Below, in pieces: positions 12,401 to 24,624 of a DNA stretch of 64,000 nucleotides; the first letter of the stretch is position 1, and the number at the start of each line of letters is the position of its first letter. The position numbers and the translations under genes were made by a program. Origin of the DNA: Zygnema circumcarinatum (taxonomy: Eukaryota > Streptophyta > Zygnematophyceae > Zygnematales > Zygnemataceae); NCBI GenBank assembly GCA_037447605.1, contig CM074807.1, forward strand, positions 2,920,586-2,984,585. The letters are read 5' to 3'. The notes beneath the pieces were generated by a model. The model was not told where the DNA came from, made no database searches, and worked only from the letters and a program-made list of their open reading frames with translations.

Positions 12401-13023
12401 AGGTCCGGCATTTGATTCTTCTGCTTTGCCAACCTTGGCATTCTCTGGAAGTCACCCGTTTGCCCGTGTACGAGCCCTCAGATGAAGAAAGCAAAGATCC
12501 CAAGCTGTACAGCAAGAACGTGCGGAATCTGATGGCTGCGAAGGTTAGCTCCTCCTGCCCTCAATCCGTCTTTTTAACTCAGTTTCTGGAAGAAGTTCTT
12601 CATATCGAAAGTAACTGGGCCTCCTTCGGGCTGTGCATTCTTGAATATGCACGCAATGAAGTGGCCTTTTCTTTTTGTCGAGAGTATTTCCAAAAGGGAC
12701 TTTTCAACCTTGCTTTTCGAGTCCTGGTTATACCATAGAGAGCACGCCTAGGGCAGAGCATGGGAGAGCTTCGCATTCAACTCCAAGTAGGTGACATTGG
12801 GACAACATGAGTTTGGGGATGTCTTTTCTACGAGAAAGACTAAAGGGCAAGGTGCGAAATAGAACAGCCTTGAACTCTTCTCGACTAACCTTGACTTAAC
12901 ACTTTCTTGGGTCTGCAGGGAGGCTTGAGGTTGTCGCCTTTGACACTTTACGATAAGCGCGTCTACCACGCCCGGCTGCAGGGCAGGGAGCCTCCACCCC
13001 CACCTAATTCAAAGACAGAATAG
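9432..13023 (+). CDS. LPEAT1: Lysophospholipid acyltransferase, LPEAT1-like, 10 exons
   Basis: This is a membrane acyltransferase of the LPLAT/PlsC family, which re-acylates lysophosphatidylethanolamine (and possibly lysophosphatidylcholine) in the ER. The exons are 9432-9797, 10035-10118, 10530-10652, 10959-10996, 11258-11322, 11487-11530, 11631-11697, 12003-12136, 12403-12543 and 12919-13023. All phases agree and give 388 residues, close to the roughly 400 of Arabidopsis LPEAT1. A hydrophobic pair of helices lies at about 50-95. The catalytic NHxxxxD motif is NHVSYID at 167-173 (His168, Asp173), and motif III is FPEGTTSNG at 261-269. The C-terminal LYDKRVYHARL resembles LPEAT1. The exon 6/7 junction (11530/11631) uses a GTTAGG donor and is the least certain join. 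The exact substrate is inferred from similarity. Confidence 0.88.
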
Positions 13024-14066
13024 GGCTCCATCTCTAAGCCAATCAAAGGTTAACAGTTGCAGAACTCTCCAATGTAAGGTTATTTTTCTTCCCGCTTCGA
13101 CCGATACAGATGTACATATTTTAATTTGGTCTTAGAACAAGTGGCGTGAAGTTCTTCTGGCACGCTTTTGGAGGCCGTCTACAAGGCAGCGGTGCTTGGG
13201 ATAAAAGAGCGAAACCTTCTGTTTGATAAGCAATAGAAAGCGAAAACGGGCATTGAAGTTGCTGCCCACTTGCAGTGAAAATCCTCCCTGCACTAATATA
13301 CAATTAGAGGGGTTTCAGACCTGAAAAAAATCAGCACAAGCTGTTTCGAAACTACTTTCCAATTTGATGTTGCTACTTATTCTGTGGGAATGCGTATACG
13401 GACATAGAATTGCACAAGTGTGAGCTTTTCTAAGTCTGAATCTCCCAGTTGTTAGGAAAATCTGACAAACGCGGATAGCCTAATCTATAGTACAGCTGCA
13501 CAAACTACTCTAAAGAAAGCAGTAGGAAAGTTAAATACGTGAACAACTCAGCATTGTGCCACCCGCATTCACTCCGACCAATGTTTGGCGACCATTACCA
13601 ATGGTTGGCGGCCATTGCCAATGGTGCTCATCTCCGCTTCCTGTGCGCAGACTACTCCCCTCTTAACCCACAAATGTAAGCGAAAGCCCTATCGGGAGTC
13701 ATGGCTTCAGGCGGTAGAGGAGGACCTGCAAGATCGACTTGGCATGAGATCAGTGCCACGTCGTCAATTCAAAAAAGGAGTCCCACTCCGTTATGCAGAG
13801 CCAGAGTACATTTCAAGAAAGAGTCTGCGAAGGAGGGGCAAGAAAGCCTGGGAGTACGAGTAAAGGAAAGTTAGTGTCCCAAAATGCAATGAATCGTGGA
13901 GCTAATGTGAAGCAAAAACACTGCTCTTCCCTAAAGCATGCAGGAGACTTCTGCGTGGTTCCATCAATGAAAGACTTTATGCATTAAGGGTGTTTGCAAT
14001 GATCCTCCAATGCCGACGATACAAGGAGAGGCTTACACGCCATACATAGCCAAAGGGATTTGACAG
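13024..14066. other. Convergent 3' region, no confident gene
   Basis: This is the space between the LPEAT1 stop and the RING1 stop, probably both 3' untranslated regions. It contains an imperfect palindromic patch at about 13575-13625 built from the words CCATTACCAATGG and CCATTGCCAATGG. An open frame at 13585-13863 encodes a basic, charged peptide with no family I recognise. Confidence 0.4.
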
Positions 14067-17000
14067 CTAGGGTAAGGGCCTCACGGGATTGCCTCGTAGC
14101 TTCCACCTTGACATTGCAATGTCTCTCAATGTTAAGCCGCGAGGGAGAAGCTCCGCGGTAGAAGAAGAATGGCTTGTGCTGTTGTCGCTTGGGTCCACGG
14201 AATGAATAGTAGGCAGAAGGAGCTCTAACTCATCAGCATCCAGTGAGAGACAGCTTTCCAAAAACTGCAGACAAACGCATCCCTCCAAAGCATCCCATCC
14301 CATTACACATGGAGAATGACACAAGGGAATGCAAGCAGCACTGAACAGAAAGGCGTGTGTGGGCGATCTCTCAAGCCAGATGACAGGGCAAGGGCCAGCT
14401 TCTGAAAGGACCGAGAAAGCTTTCAAGAAAGACGGACCGGCACAATTCTGGTTTGTTTCTATCAAGAGTGAAAAGAGATTCGTGATTAGGAAAATGACAT
14501 GCATTCCTTACTTTCGAGCTATAAAGCCAGTAAGGACATGCATCCTGACCTTGCATAAGTGCCCTACAGTGATGGCTGCCGGACAACAGAGGTGGCTGCA
14601 CTCCATTGGTGGAAGGCATTCTTCTCCATCGTCCATGGCATGCCCATCGTCTGCTGGATTTAGGCTGATATGCACTTCAAGCTGCAATCCATCCTCGAGA
14701 AGGTCACCCAGTAGAAAAGAAGAAGGCCACAGTTTAAGGTTAGGCCCGCAAAAACATAAGATGTCTAGATTTGAAAAAGAAATGAAGAAGAAGCTACACG
14801 CACAAGAAAAGAGCACACCGAAAATCAGGTTCTAGATCCCCTATCAGCATTACCTAGCATAGAAACATCAACACATCCCAAGCAACGTCCGCTTGCTTAA
14901 CCATGTACCATAATTTCCTGCTTTGATTTTGCCACTCACCTCGTTTCTCTCCTCACTCCTGGCCAGCAGAAAGTCTCGCAGCAAAGCTGCTTTGTAGCAC
15001 TTTGTAGTTAAAGCTGTTCTTCCTACTCCAAAAGATGAGGGAGTCCATCCCTGAACCTCTCCATCGCGAGCATTTCTCTCATTAGCATTTGCCACTAGGT
15101 CATCTGCTCGTCTAAAGTGTTCCTGCCTTGTTCTTGCCCTAAACTTTTCGTCCTCATTCTCTTCTACTCTCATCCGTGCGTCTGTTTCTTCCCTTTCTCT
15201 TCTCTGCCCCCCACCAGCTCTGTCAATGTGAACATCTTCCAAAGCAGCGTCTTCTGCGGCATTTGCCTCCAGATCACTTTCCTCCTCTTCAGCACTGAAT
15301 TCAGGAGACTCTGTGATGAAATCGGGATCAAGCCGACGAGTTCGAACTCGCTTGCTTCCTCCCGTCCGCCGCCGTTCTTCAGGAAGGAGGGCTTCTTCTG
15401 CATCGTCGTCTTCCTTCTCCTCATCATCCAAAAGACTTCTCCCCCTTTTGAGTCCCCTCAGCGGCCGCTTCCGTCCTACAGCTCTCCCTCCACTACTGCC
15501 AGCACTCTTCCGTTTGGAGAAAGCCGTGATCTGCCTTCGGAAAGTTTCAGATATGCGTTCCTGAATCTGAACACAGTTCACATGTGCATACCAGCCTAGC
15601 CAATTTATAAGCTTTATTTATCGACTGTGACGTAACGACTTCCCCTATCAGCAAATCAAGAGCTTTTTCTGTTTGATTCTTTAGTAGAGATTACTAATTA
15701 CCTGCCGATTCCGCCGGCTTTCTTCTTCATCAAATCCGTCTTCCTGCAAACATGCGATGGGCGAGCTAAGGTCACTGTCACGTGCGGCTGAGTTCAATCG
15801 AATAGTTGACCCACACGAGCTTCCACAAGCAGACTATAGACCATGCTGCACACATGCTGTCACGACTACGCAACATCCTTTCATATGCTCTCACGGACCT
15901 CCTCCTCGTACTTGTCCAAGTCCGGGTAAAGCGCTGCCACAAGGTTGTCGAATTTGGGATCATCTCTCAAAGACCGCCGGCTTGCACAATGCACTCGGCA
16001 CGCCGGGCATTCGTTGTTTCTGCAGAAACGATAGGAGATGATGCAAGAACTGGTGATTTAGGACATACAATTCACAATCGTTTGACAAGTCCCTGAAATG
16101 ATAAGGATTCAGATAACTCAGGAAACTTGTTCATAAAGCGGAGGAACATACCCAATCCGCATAGCCTTGTCGATACACTCCCGGCAAAAACGATGCAGGC
16201 ACTCCATCACTGTCCGGGTCTTCTTTATGACACCTGCAAATGCGCATTGAGGCGGCAATGTCCTCCAATTAGAACCGCAACATTGAAACAAACAGCATAA
16301 CCTCAATGTGCATCAAAAACCCACTCTAAACTTATGGGGCACGTGACTTATAGCCAAAAAAGTCCAATGCATGGATGAAGTTGTAAATCAGCTTCACCAG
16401 TCAGTGCTTGGGTCAGGGAGTGAGAAGAGATGCTTTATTCCTCAATTATATGATGATGCAGTACTAGCACTGTTGTTTATCAACAACCACAGCAGAATTA
16501 GAACTCCTAAAACGAACTTCGGATATTCACAAGCTTTCCACTTTCGATCGGTTTCAAATGTTTTCGCTACCTGATCTTCCAAACTCTTAGGCAAAAGCAA
16601 ACTTCAGTTTAGCCTCTCTCTCCCCTCAGGAGGTGAAACATTACTTAGACAGATCGGGCACTGCATCTCCTTCTTGATGTCTGCCAGACACACGTCAATG
16701 TACCTGAAGAAAGCCACGGCTCCCAGGCAGCAAATCATTTCCATGTAAATCATGTATGTTCACTTCAGCAATGAACAATGAACAATCAAGTTATGCCAAG
16801 CTCTCCCAGCTCTCGTGATTCTCGGTTGAAACAACTACACACTAATGATCCATTACCACGATTTCATTGCAGTACTTACACAGCACTTTGACCCGCCTAT
16901 GACTTACACCATGCTTTCCCATTTTAACTGTGCTCATTCGTGCACGTGTGCTAAGGAAGAGTGAAGAGAGGAGAGGGAGAGGGCCAGCAAGGGGGGAGGC

Positions 17001-18254
17001 AGAGCACGAGACGAAGGAGTGCAGCAGGAAAGCGACTCACTCATCCTGGTGGTCCTTGGCCTCTGCACGAGCCCCTCAGCGCCCACCACATGAACTTTTG
17101 TTAGTTATTTCTCGATTTCTTCAGAAACGTGTAAGGCCAGTCGAGAAGAAACAGCAAAGACTCCTTCTAATCAACTTTATATGCACATAAATATGGCTGA
17201 TATTGTCTGCATGCATTCACTAGCTTAACGATAGCAAGTGATATAACACTTGTTTCTCATATCATTGTCGCCAGACAAGAATAACGTGCGTATTTCATCG
17301 CTATAAGCTTTGAAACATCAGACGTGAAATAAATGCAGACTGCTTCCTAAAAGTTATGTGCTGTGCAGCGACTGGTTGCTAGGAGGATCAAAACTTAGTC
17401 TGTCATCAATATTGATACTTTGGTGAATCAAAGAAATTACTGTAAAGGAAACACGCGAACGGGTTGCAAAAGTGAAGGTGCGTTAGGGTCATGGGCTATG
17501 TATGAGCATTTAGGCAAAGATAAATAACATACAGACTAGTCATTCTGGTTTGAAAAGTTGGGCAATTAAACATTCAGAATTCATGGTTAGTCTGAGAAAA
17601 ACTGAGCCGAAATAGCCAATAGGACCAATGTCGGCGGACACATGAGGTATTGATGCGGTATCGAGCAAGGAGTAAAAGGTTTAAGTTATACAAATGAGGC
17701 TGTATGAGTGTGACAGGTGCAGTTGTGATAAGCTCTGAAGACGTGGCTGGGGGCTCTGACCGAGTACTCAAATAGTTCTAACGAACAAATGAGAAAACCG
17801 CAAGAACAAACCATTGGTATTTACGGACTATTTCACATAGGAAGCATGTCCTTCGTCTAACATACAATCAGATTGTGCATAGGACTTCAATGCGAGTAAA
17901 CACACTTAAGGAAACTTTCAGGTTCCGCTCCAATTGGGGAGAATGTGCTTGCAATTAATCTCTCAACATTGCGCCGAATGAATTCTCATAAAGATGGCCA
18001 GATTAAAACTCAGTGCAACCGACCCAGCTTCCTTTCCCGCCATAGGCGTATCTCACACTCTCGCCCTACACCAGCTATCCCCGCACACTCTTCCTCCCTT
18101 ACATCCATTTCCCGGCATTATATTTATCTAAAAAAACACACTTAAGGCATTATCAGAGTCTCAAGAGCCTCTCCCGACGAAGCGACACAGGCCTCAGAAG
18201 CAAACCTGAATCTTCTGCAGAGCTGCGACTCGGAGCATCCTCCGCGACCGCCAT
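14067..18254 (-). CDS. RING1: RING1-type E3 ubiquitin ligase (PRC1 core)
   Basis: This resembles plant RING1A/B, the Polycomb repressive complex 1 subunit that monoubiquitinates histone H2A in the nucleus. The exons are 18254-18206, 17062-17041, 16703-16645, 16233-16152, 16019-15899, 15743-15702, 15566-14940, about 14681-14550 and 14264-14067, giving about 443 residues. The C3HC4 RING spans 39-78: CPIC, then CLHRFCRECI, then NNECPACR. It is followed by the family block CASRRSLRDDPKFDNLVAALYP. A long acidic, Arg-rich linker follows, then a C-terminal RAWUL-like ubiquitin fold (LEVHISL, LCCPAAITVGHLC, LDADELELLL). The N-terminus is short: a 16-residue exon 1, then EAKDHQDEY entering the RING. 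Intron 1 is about 1.1 kb. The exon 8 acceptor could instead be at 14693. The end is the in-frame TAG at 14067-14069, but a GTGAGG site just before it leaves a further exon possible. Confidence 0.88.
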
Positions 18255-18884
18255 GACTGCCTCCAATGAAACTCTTTATACACGCTTCCGCTACGAAAAA
18301 GAAAAGAGAGAGAGCGAGAGAGACACGGGAGAGGCAGAGAGAGAGAGAGAGGAGAGGTGCGCAGAGGGATGCAGAGAGAGAGAGCGGGTAAGCCGTCCGT
18401 CTCTCCCTCCTCGGCCGTACAGGGCAGGGCAGTGCAGGGCCGCTGCCGTCACTCCATGCCCAAAGTCTATTCCGCTGTTGCCCTAACGACAGTTCTATGT
18501 TCTCAGTGCAGTTCACAGTTCTTGTTATGGGCCGTTCCCTAACATAGCAATGAACCAGCGCGGTTGCCGCAACGCTTTAGGGTTTCAGGTTCAGGTTTAG
18601 GGTTTCGCTCTCCCTCCAGCCCCAGCGAGCTCGGTGTGAACGCGGTCACTTTGTTGGTCGTTGTGGTACACTGGCCATCCGTCCATCCTCACCATGCGGG
18701 TGATGACGTCATCCAGCCTCAGTGCATACGCAGGCAGGTTTATTTCGTCGAAGCTTTTGCCCTGCCTTCCTGTGGCGTTTGTCAGCATGACGCCATCGTG
18801 ACCTCAGTGTGACGTCAGCGAGACAGGGGCGCTGAAGGGACCGCAAACAGGCGAGAGGGAGGGAGGAAGAGGCGGAGGTCAGCC
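18255..18884. promoter_or_regulatory. Divergent RING1/F-box promoter with telobox motifs
   Basis: These 630 bp separate the start codons of RING1 (-) and the F-box/kelch gene (+). A GA-rich tract lies at about 18300-18380 on the RING1 side. Telobox-like words (TTTAGGGTTTC, GGTTTAGGGTTTCG) lie at about 18579-18607. Teloboxes are known binding sites for plant TRB/Myb proteins and occur in promoters of growth and translation genes. TGACGTCA-type bZIP words occur near 18700-18810. Regulatory activity is inferred. Confidence 0.5.
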
Positions 18885-21695
18885 ATGGCGGCCGGGGAGA
18901 GCGGGAGGGCGCAGAAGGCGGAGCAGCGCTGGGGCTGCGCAGCGTTCACTGGGCCATTCGCTGTGCAGGTGAGAGGCGCCCTCTGCATGTATTGCTGCTT
19001 GCGCTTCGGAAACGCTGGAAAGCCCTAACATCACGTAACCCTAATACTTTCCTAACCCCAAAATTCAATAGGCAGCGAGGTTATTTTATTCTGTATTTTA
19101 TAAGTTTCAAATTAGCCTCTCCTTGTTCTGCGTTGAACCATGTCCGACAGCCTTTGGAAGAATCATAACTGTGAAGAAGGGCGGGCCTTTCTGAGGGCTT
19201 CAGAGTCTTCCAGATGAAGTGTTGGTTCAGTGCTTGGCTCGCGTGCAAAGCCGCCACGCCTATGCAGCGCTGCGGGCCGTCTGCAGAAGCTGGCGGGCTC
19301 TGATGGCCGACCCTCTTTTTTGTAAGGTGAGAAGCAGGGGAACAATGTGAAAATGCGGTTCCTAGATACAGATTTGGCACAGAGAGCTTTTCAGCAAGAG
19401 CTGAAGGTTTTCGCACGACACTTTCACTACCTTTAAGGATTTGATATAGTGCGAAGTGTCCGCGTTGGCTCTTTCTATATGTCTCCGCTTGGACTGGCCT
19501 TTTGAAAAGATGCATCTGTTAAAGGTCTTAGTAACTTCGCTCTAAAAATTGACGTTGTTCTTCTAAATATTTTCCTCTTTCTCCTTTTTGTTGATTAGCT
19601 GCTCGAAATATTTTATTTAATTCCTGTTCTAATCATTGATCTTTAAAAGCCCAAGATATTTTTTTCTTTTATCTCTGTGAAACCATGCATAGTGAACGAT
19701 CCTTTCTCTTGTAAGTTTGTATTAGCTGAGTGCCGTTTCTCTGTGGTCCATGTGCGGGTCAGGTGCGGCGTGACTTAGGAATGACACGGCCCTGTCTCCT
19801 TACTCTTAGCCGCCCTCCAGAACAAAGCAGAGGAGAGTTCTTAGGCGAGTTCTATGACCCAGTTTCGGATGCCTCTCACTGCTTTACCTGCCCCTGGCCT
19901 GCTCTCCGGCAGCGAAGAGTTCTGCCTGCGGGCCTCGCCATCTACTCCTGCATTTCTGTCGACTTCGAAGTATTTCTTTTTGGTGGGGAGCATTCTACGC
20001 ATATCTACAAGTGTGTTTGTCAGCCCTTTCTTGAATGCCATACCATTTTTCAGTATGTATGTGGAGCTTAGCCAGGGTGCGCTGAAAGAGCGCTGCTTTC
20101 TTAAAAAATGTCTGTATGTACTTCCTGGAGTCCAGATGAAGAGTTTCATACTCGGATGTTCCTCTCAATCTCCATGACTAGTTTTTCTGAAGGTCATCAA
20201 TTTGATGTTTTGTCTTTCTCCTCGTTCTCTGCTCGGACAGCCCAATTCTTAATGCTTGGAGGGAGGGTCTCGTGATGTTGGAGCCGCGTCGAGACTTTGC
20301 ATGTGGAGTAGTAGGCCGGAAAATCTACATAGCAGGAGGTTTGAACACTGCCAACGAGCGCCTGTGTTCTGTTGAGGTGAGAGAGGGAGGCTCGGGTGGA
20401 AGAGCAGCATGTAGTTAGCGCCTTCAACTTCAAAGTTCTGTCCGCTGATGGATGCTTGCGCTCATGGGAGGAACAGGCTCCTTTGCTTGCTTTGATGAAA
20501 GTCATAGTTCTGTATGTCAAACCTGAATGATTTTTCAATCTTGAGAGCATCTCTTAACCCCTGTCATGCCTATCTGCGGCCAGGTATATGACATTGATAA
20601 GGACTGCTGGGCGAGGGTTTCATCGATGCCTGAGATGCGATCTGGATGCAAGGTGCGTTTGCAAGCCATAGCAAAGAAGACCACATCCATTATCTTCTTG
20701 ACCGATTGTTGCTCGTCATTCCGATGGTGATTTCCCTGTCATTCCGATGGTGATTTCCCTGAAACCTTGAAGGATCCTTTTGTTGCCGTGGCTATTATGG
20801 AAACTCACTGAAAGGCCGTGGCTGCAGGGGCAAGTGGTGAATGGGAAGTTCTTCATAGTAGGAGACCAGAACACCTTTGCGCCCAATCGGCGAAAGCCCC
20901 CTGACACGCTCGTGTACGACCCTTCAAAGGACAGCTGGCGACTGGTTGCAGCATTGCCTGACGAGCGGTGGTACTTTCAGGTGAGCGGGAAGACGCTCTT
21001 GTTGAGGGTGGGAGGGAGGGAGGGAGGGAGGGAGGGAGGGAGGGAGAGAGGTGGGGCATTTAGGCCGCCAGGTGTAAAGGTCACCTTAAATCCATGGCTG
21101 TTTCTCAGGATTTCGGAATCTAGTGAAGAGCATGTTAGACAGCTGTTGCCGAGTACTCCTGTCCTTTCGCATTTGCTTCTTTTTCAATGCATGAAACCAA
21201 GCGTCGTCCGATGAGTTTTGGGCGGAATTGCAGACTCTGGTGTGGCAGGGCCAGCTGTGCGTGGTGGGAGGTGGGAGAAAACCGCATCCAGCAACACAAA
21301 GAGATCAGACTTGCTGGGCAGCGCCTCTCCTTTATCATGAGAAGGAGGACGAGTGGCGACTATGCGGCTTTGAGGTGGCGGAAAGAGTGAAGGGCAGCAG
21401 TGGGTGGCGCTGCAGTTCGAGTATCTGCACTCGCCTCCGGAACACTGCTCTCTCCCATAAAGTGATGGCTCTGGGTGTGGGCGATGCCCTCTGTGTGATA
21501 CCTGCGGGAGAGCATCAGTTGGTTTGGTCTGAGGGCCTGCGAGAGAAGGCTGCCGCAAGCTGTGAAGATGTGTGGTGTGGGCGGAGCCACGCACAGGGGC
21601 GGGGCAAAGGGCGAGGGGGGGGGCATGGTCGGAGGCGGCTGAGGCATCCATGGCATGGGCATGTGCATGGGGTGGCGCTTGTCATGCACATCTGA
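18885..21695 (+). CDS. F-box/kelch-repeat protein, 7 exons
   Basis: This is a likely substrate receptor of an SCF (SKP1-cullin-F-box) ubiquitin ligase. The exons are 18885-18968, 19204-19326, 19763-20010, 20241-20376, 20584-20652, 20828-20980 and 21234-21695, all in phase, giving 424 residues. The F-box is at about 29-66 (SLPDEVLVQCLARV, then LRAVCRSWRALMADP). Kelch blades follow: FEVFLFGGE, then IYNPILNAWREG split across the exon 3/4 junction, GRKIYIAGGLN, VYDIDKDCWARV, GKFFIVGDQN with VYDPSKDSWRLV, and LCVVGGG. The last exon runs into a Gly/Arg/His-rich tail that looks low complexity, so the true C-terminus could be shorter through an unseen splice. The degradation target cannot be told from sequence. 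Confidence 0.85.
21006..21051. repeat. (GGGA)n microsatellite
   Basis: This is a tandem GGGA tract inside intron 6 of the F-box/kelch gene. Confidence 0.85.
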
Positions 21696-22906
21696 TTGTG
21701 GCTGTGGGCCGACTCGATACATATGGGAATTGTTTGTCGGTAGAGCAACTCGTTTGATGTATGAGAGCAAGAAATTTTCATGTCTGCCATAAGGTGGCGG
21801 CGAGTTGCGTAGTTGTTTAGTCTGAGAGTCTCCAGAGGGCCCCATGGTGCGAGTCTTTCTTATTAGTTTATGAGATAAAGGTTTCTTTTGTTTGTTGAAC
21901 AATAAAGAGCTGCAGGCGGCAAATACAAACAAGTAAATTTTTAATATACTAGTTTTTCTCAAACTGCATACAGTTACCGTTTTGGAGCGACGTCATTAAC
22001 ATCTGCTTCAGTTCCAGTTCCAGTTTCCTTACTATAAACGCTTCGCCGTCGCCTTTCTATGTCCAGTTCCGCTGTTCGGTTTGTTCTTTGTTTTTTTTTT
22101 TTTTTCCAGTCTTCATTCCCATAGTGAGAACACTAAACAAGGAAAAGGATTCATGTTCATCGATGACCTCCACGTGGCGTCACGAGGGGGGCTTCGGGCT
22201 CCACGCGGTGGCAAAAGTGACGTGGCAGCTGATCTTTCCACCAATTGCGAGGCCGCCTTGCATGTGCTTTGGATTGCACAGCCTATTCGTTCGCCACGTG
22301 GCGATGCGGAGCCCTCGGGGGCAGCCACGTTGCAAGCGAGGGCGCCGGCCCAACCCTAATCCTGGTGGCGCCTCAGCGGGCTCTGGCGGGGCGGAGGGAG
22401 AGGGAGACGGAGAGGGAGAGGGAGAGGGAGAGGGAGAAGGGAGAGAGAGAGACGGAGAGGGAGGGAGAAGAGAGAGTCGAGAAAAGACGCTAAGAGAGAA
22501 GAATATTGGCATTTGATTGAAGCGATTGTTTATTTCTTGGGCGCTACTCTTGGGGTGGCTAAGTAAGTGCTGGGTTACTGAAAAGCCAACCGTTATAAGG
22601 GTGGGAAACCAACCTGAAGGACGTTTTTTCCTAGATTTAAGTTTTCTCTGATCTTGTAGACTAACGCTGATGGTATGGTTATCAAAGTCCGAAGTGGCTG
22701 CGTGAGTTTGAACATGGCCTGTTCGTAGCCTGGTGTTGGTGGAAGAAGTTCATATCTTTCCTTTTTTGGAACTGATTTGGAAAGTATTTTTCAAGTTCAG
22801 TTTTTTTGGCGGTGAAATCACATTTTTGTTGTTTCTCCTAATGGGTGTGTCGCTTTGGAATTCTTACTGCCTCTTGCATCTGCTTATATTACAGATATAA
22901 AGCAAG
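21696..22906. promoter_or_regulatory. Upstream region of LysM gene with G-box/ACGT cluster
   Basis: No gene is visible here. Between about 22168 and 22335 there are five ACGT-core elements, including CCACGTGGCGTC, GTGACGTGGCAG and GCCACGTGGCG. These match G-box/ABRE sites bound by plant bZIP and bHLH factors. A GA-rich tract at about 22390-22480 probably marks the transcribed leader. A 5' untranslated intron is possible, with a donor near 22562 and a TATTACAG acceptor just before the ATG at 22907. Stress or light control is inferred. Confidence 0.5.
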
Positions 22907-24085
22907 ATGTCCAACGCTAAAGATGGCGCGTCAGGTGATAGCAATAAGGAGAATGATCGTATGGAAACTGCCGTAAAGGTAGCTGGCATTGTTCTCGCCA
23001 CATCTATCGGTATCAGCTTGCTTCGATCAAAAAAAGTTCAAGAGAAAGTCGAGAATGCCATCGACGAGGTAGCCAATACAAGAGAAGAACTTTCTCTGAA
23101 GGTACGAATGCTTTGCAGTTTTCCATTCAAGTCTGTGCATGGCAATCACTATTGGTTGACGATTTTCAGTTGAACCTTGCATTATGCAACTGTATTTAAG
23201 CCCGGCGCAGCAAGGTTTCAAGGTTTTGGCAGTGTGTGAAATTGCAAAGAATTGCGTAGTCTTGGTTGATAAGTTATCCCTCATGTAGTGAGCTAGAAGA
23301 CCGGATATGGGCTGATTCAGCTACGCCTGTTGTAGGTGGTCTGCGACCTCCATTTGTGTAGTTACGAGGTCGAGTATATTTTCCTCTTGCCCTTCAGTTT
23401 GATTGTATTCCATTGCCCGACTCTCTTAATTTCTTTAGTTCCCTTGTGCGTGATGGATTGCAGTTGAGGGGAGCTCAAATCGTTGGGGAGGCAGACAGCA
23501 ATGCTCAGGATTTTCAGGATCAAGTGCAAGAGCAGGTTGAGGACAAAGGAAGGGAAGCCAAGAGGGCGATTTCTGGTTTCTTTGGAGATGCGAAGAAGGC
23601 AGCCCATAAGGTCAAGAACGCTCGGAGAGGCCTCATTGTTGAGAAAGGCGATACATTGTGGAGCCTTTCGAAAAAGTACCATGTAAGTTATCTGTCTCTG
23701 TAAAGCATTGCCGCATTGTCCTGTTTTAGAGTCATTTTTTGTTTTTTAAAGTAATAGCAAGTCGTTCAGACAAGGGAATGGATCTACACGAGCTGCTTAC
23801 GGGATGCTTTTAGAAGCATGAATGTGAATCTGCGCATTTGCTTTTTGGTGTGCTTTTCTCTATTTTTGTAATGTATGCCGCTCTTCATGACTTCATCAGT
23901 GAAACCCGGTAGTCGTTGCCATGAGAGCTACTACAATGTTCCCAGTTGACGCGAGATCTCTTCTGAACTTGCAGGTGTCTGTGGATGTCATTCGAACTTC
24001 TAACTCCCTTGCAGGAGATAAGATTCTTGCTGGTCAAGAATTGGTCATCCCAGGAGCAGGGCTCATGGACAAGCCAGTGAAATAG
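22907..24085 (+). CDS. Single-LysM, membrane-anchored protein, 3 exons
   Basis: The exons are 22907-23101, 23464-23682 and 23975-24085, all in phase, giving 174 residues. There is a short hydrophilic N-terminus, then one hydrophobic segment at about 22-42 (VKVAGIVLATSIGISLL). A charged helical, coiled-coil-like stretch full of E, K, Q and D follows (KVQEKVENAIDEV, QVQEQVEDKGREAKRAI). The protein ends in one LysM domain (LIVEKGDTLWSLSKKYHVS, then ILAGQELVIPG). LysM domains bind N-acetylglucosamine glycans such as peptidoglycan or chitin. With no cleavable signal peptide and no kinase, this is not a typical LysM receptor; an intracellular or plastid membrane location is possible. I do not recognise a characterised orthologue. 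Confidence 0.82.
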
Positions 24086-24624
24086 AGTTTCTGAAGGCTA
24101 TTTAGTTCCCCTTGTCCAATCAATTCATGGAAGCATGGCTCAACTGGTTGGGCGTAAGTTGAATCTGGACGTGTAGCAATACAAGAGTGAGTTAGTGCTC
24201 CTTAGTTTTGACTGTTGATTACCATTCGGCATGCTTTTTGCAAGTCTCTGGTTTGCTTGCTTGGGTCTTCTTAAAGCTGTATATAAGGCCTGAGGATTTA
24301 GTATTTCAGGAACTGAAATTGTTGCCGATGCCATGTATTGCAGCACCAACTTGTACGGATTTAAGCTTTGTAATCAGTGTTCATTTGTATTATCGTTTTC
24401 CCTCTGCGTTCTTCGGCAGTGAAGTTGTCTGCTCTGTACCCACAGTGGAGTCGCAACACGGCCAGCGAACAATCACGCCCCATACAACTGACAAGCCAGA
24501 CCTGATACTTCAGAAAGCTTGCCATCCAAAGCCATAGACCCAGCTTGCAGCCAACGGCTCACCATACATAGCTTTCTGACAAATCGCTCTTAGCAGGTCT
24601 CAAGCAATAGCCAACATTCCCGCC
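24086..24624. other. Convergent 3' region between LysM and FY genes
   Basis: These are probably the 3' untranslated regions of both flanking genes. No further gene or repeat is seen. Confidence 0.5.

Noticed and set aside
13585-13863. Open frame encoding a basic 90-residue peptide
   Set aside because: It begins at a non-ATG codon, has no recognisable domain, and lies in the shared 3' region of two genes.
21360-21962. 200-residue minus-strand frame opposite the last F-box/kelch exon
   Set aside because: It is a shadow of GC-rich coding sequence; no domain, and it continues into non-coding DNA.
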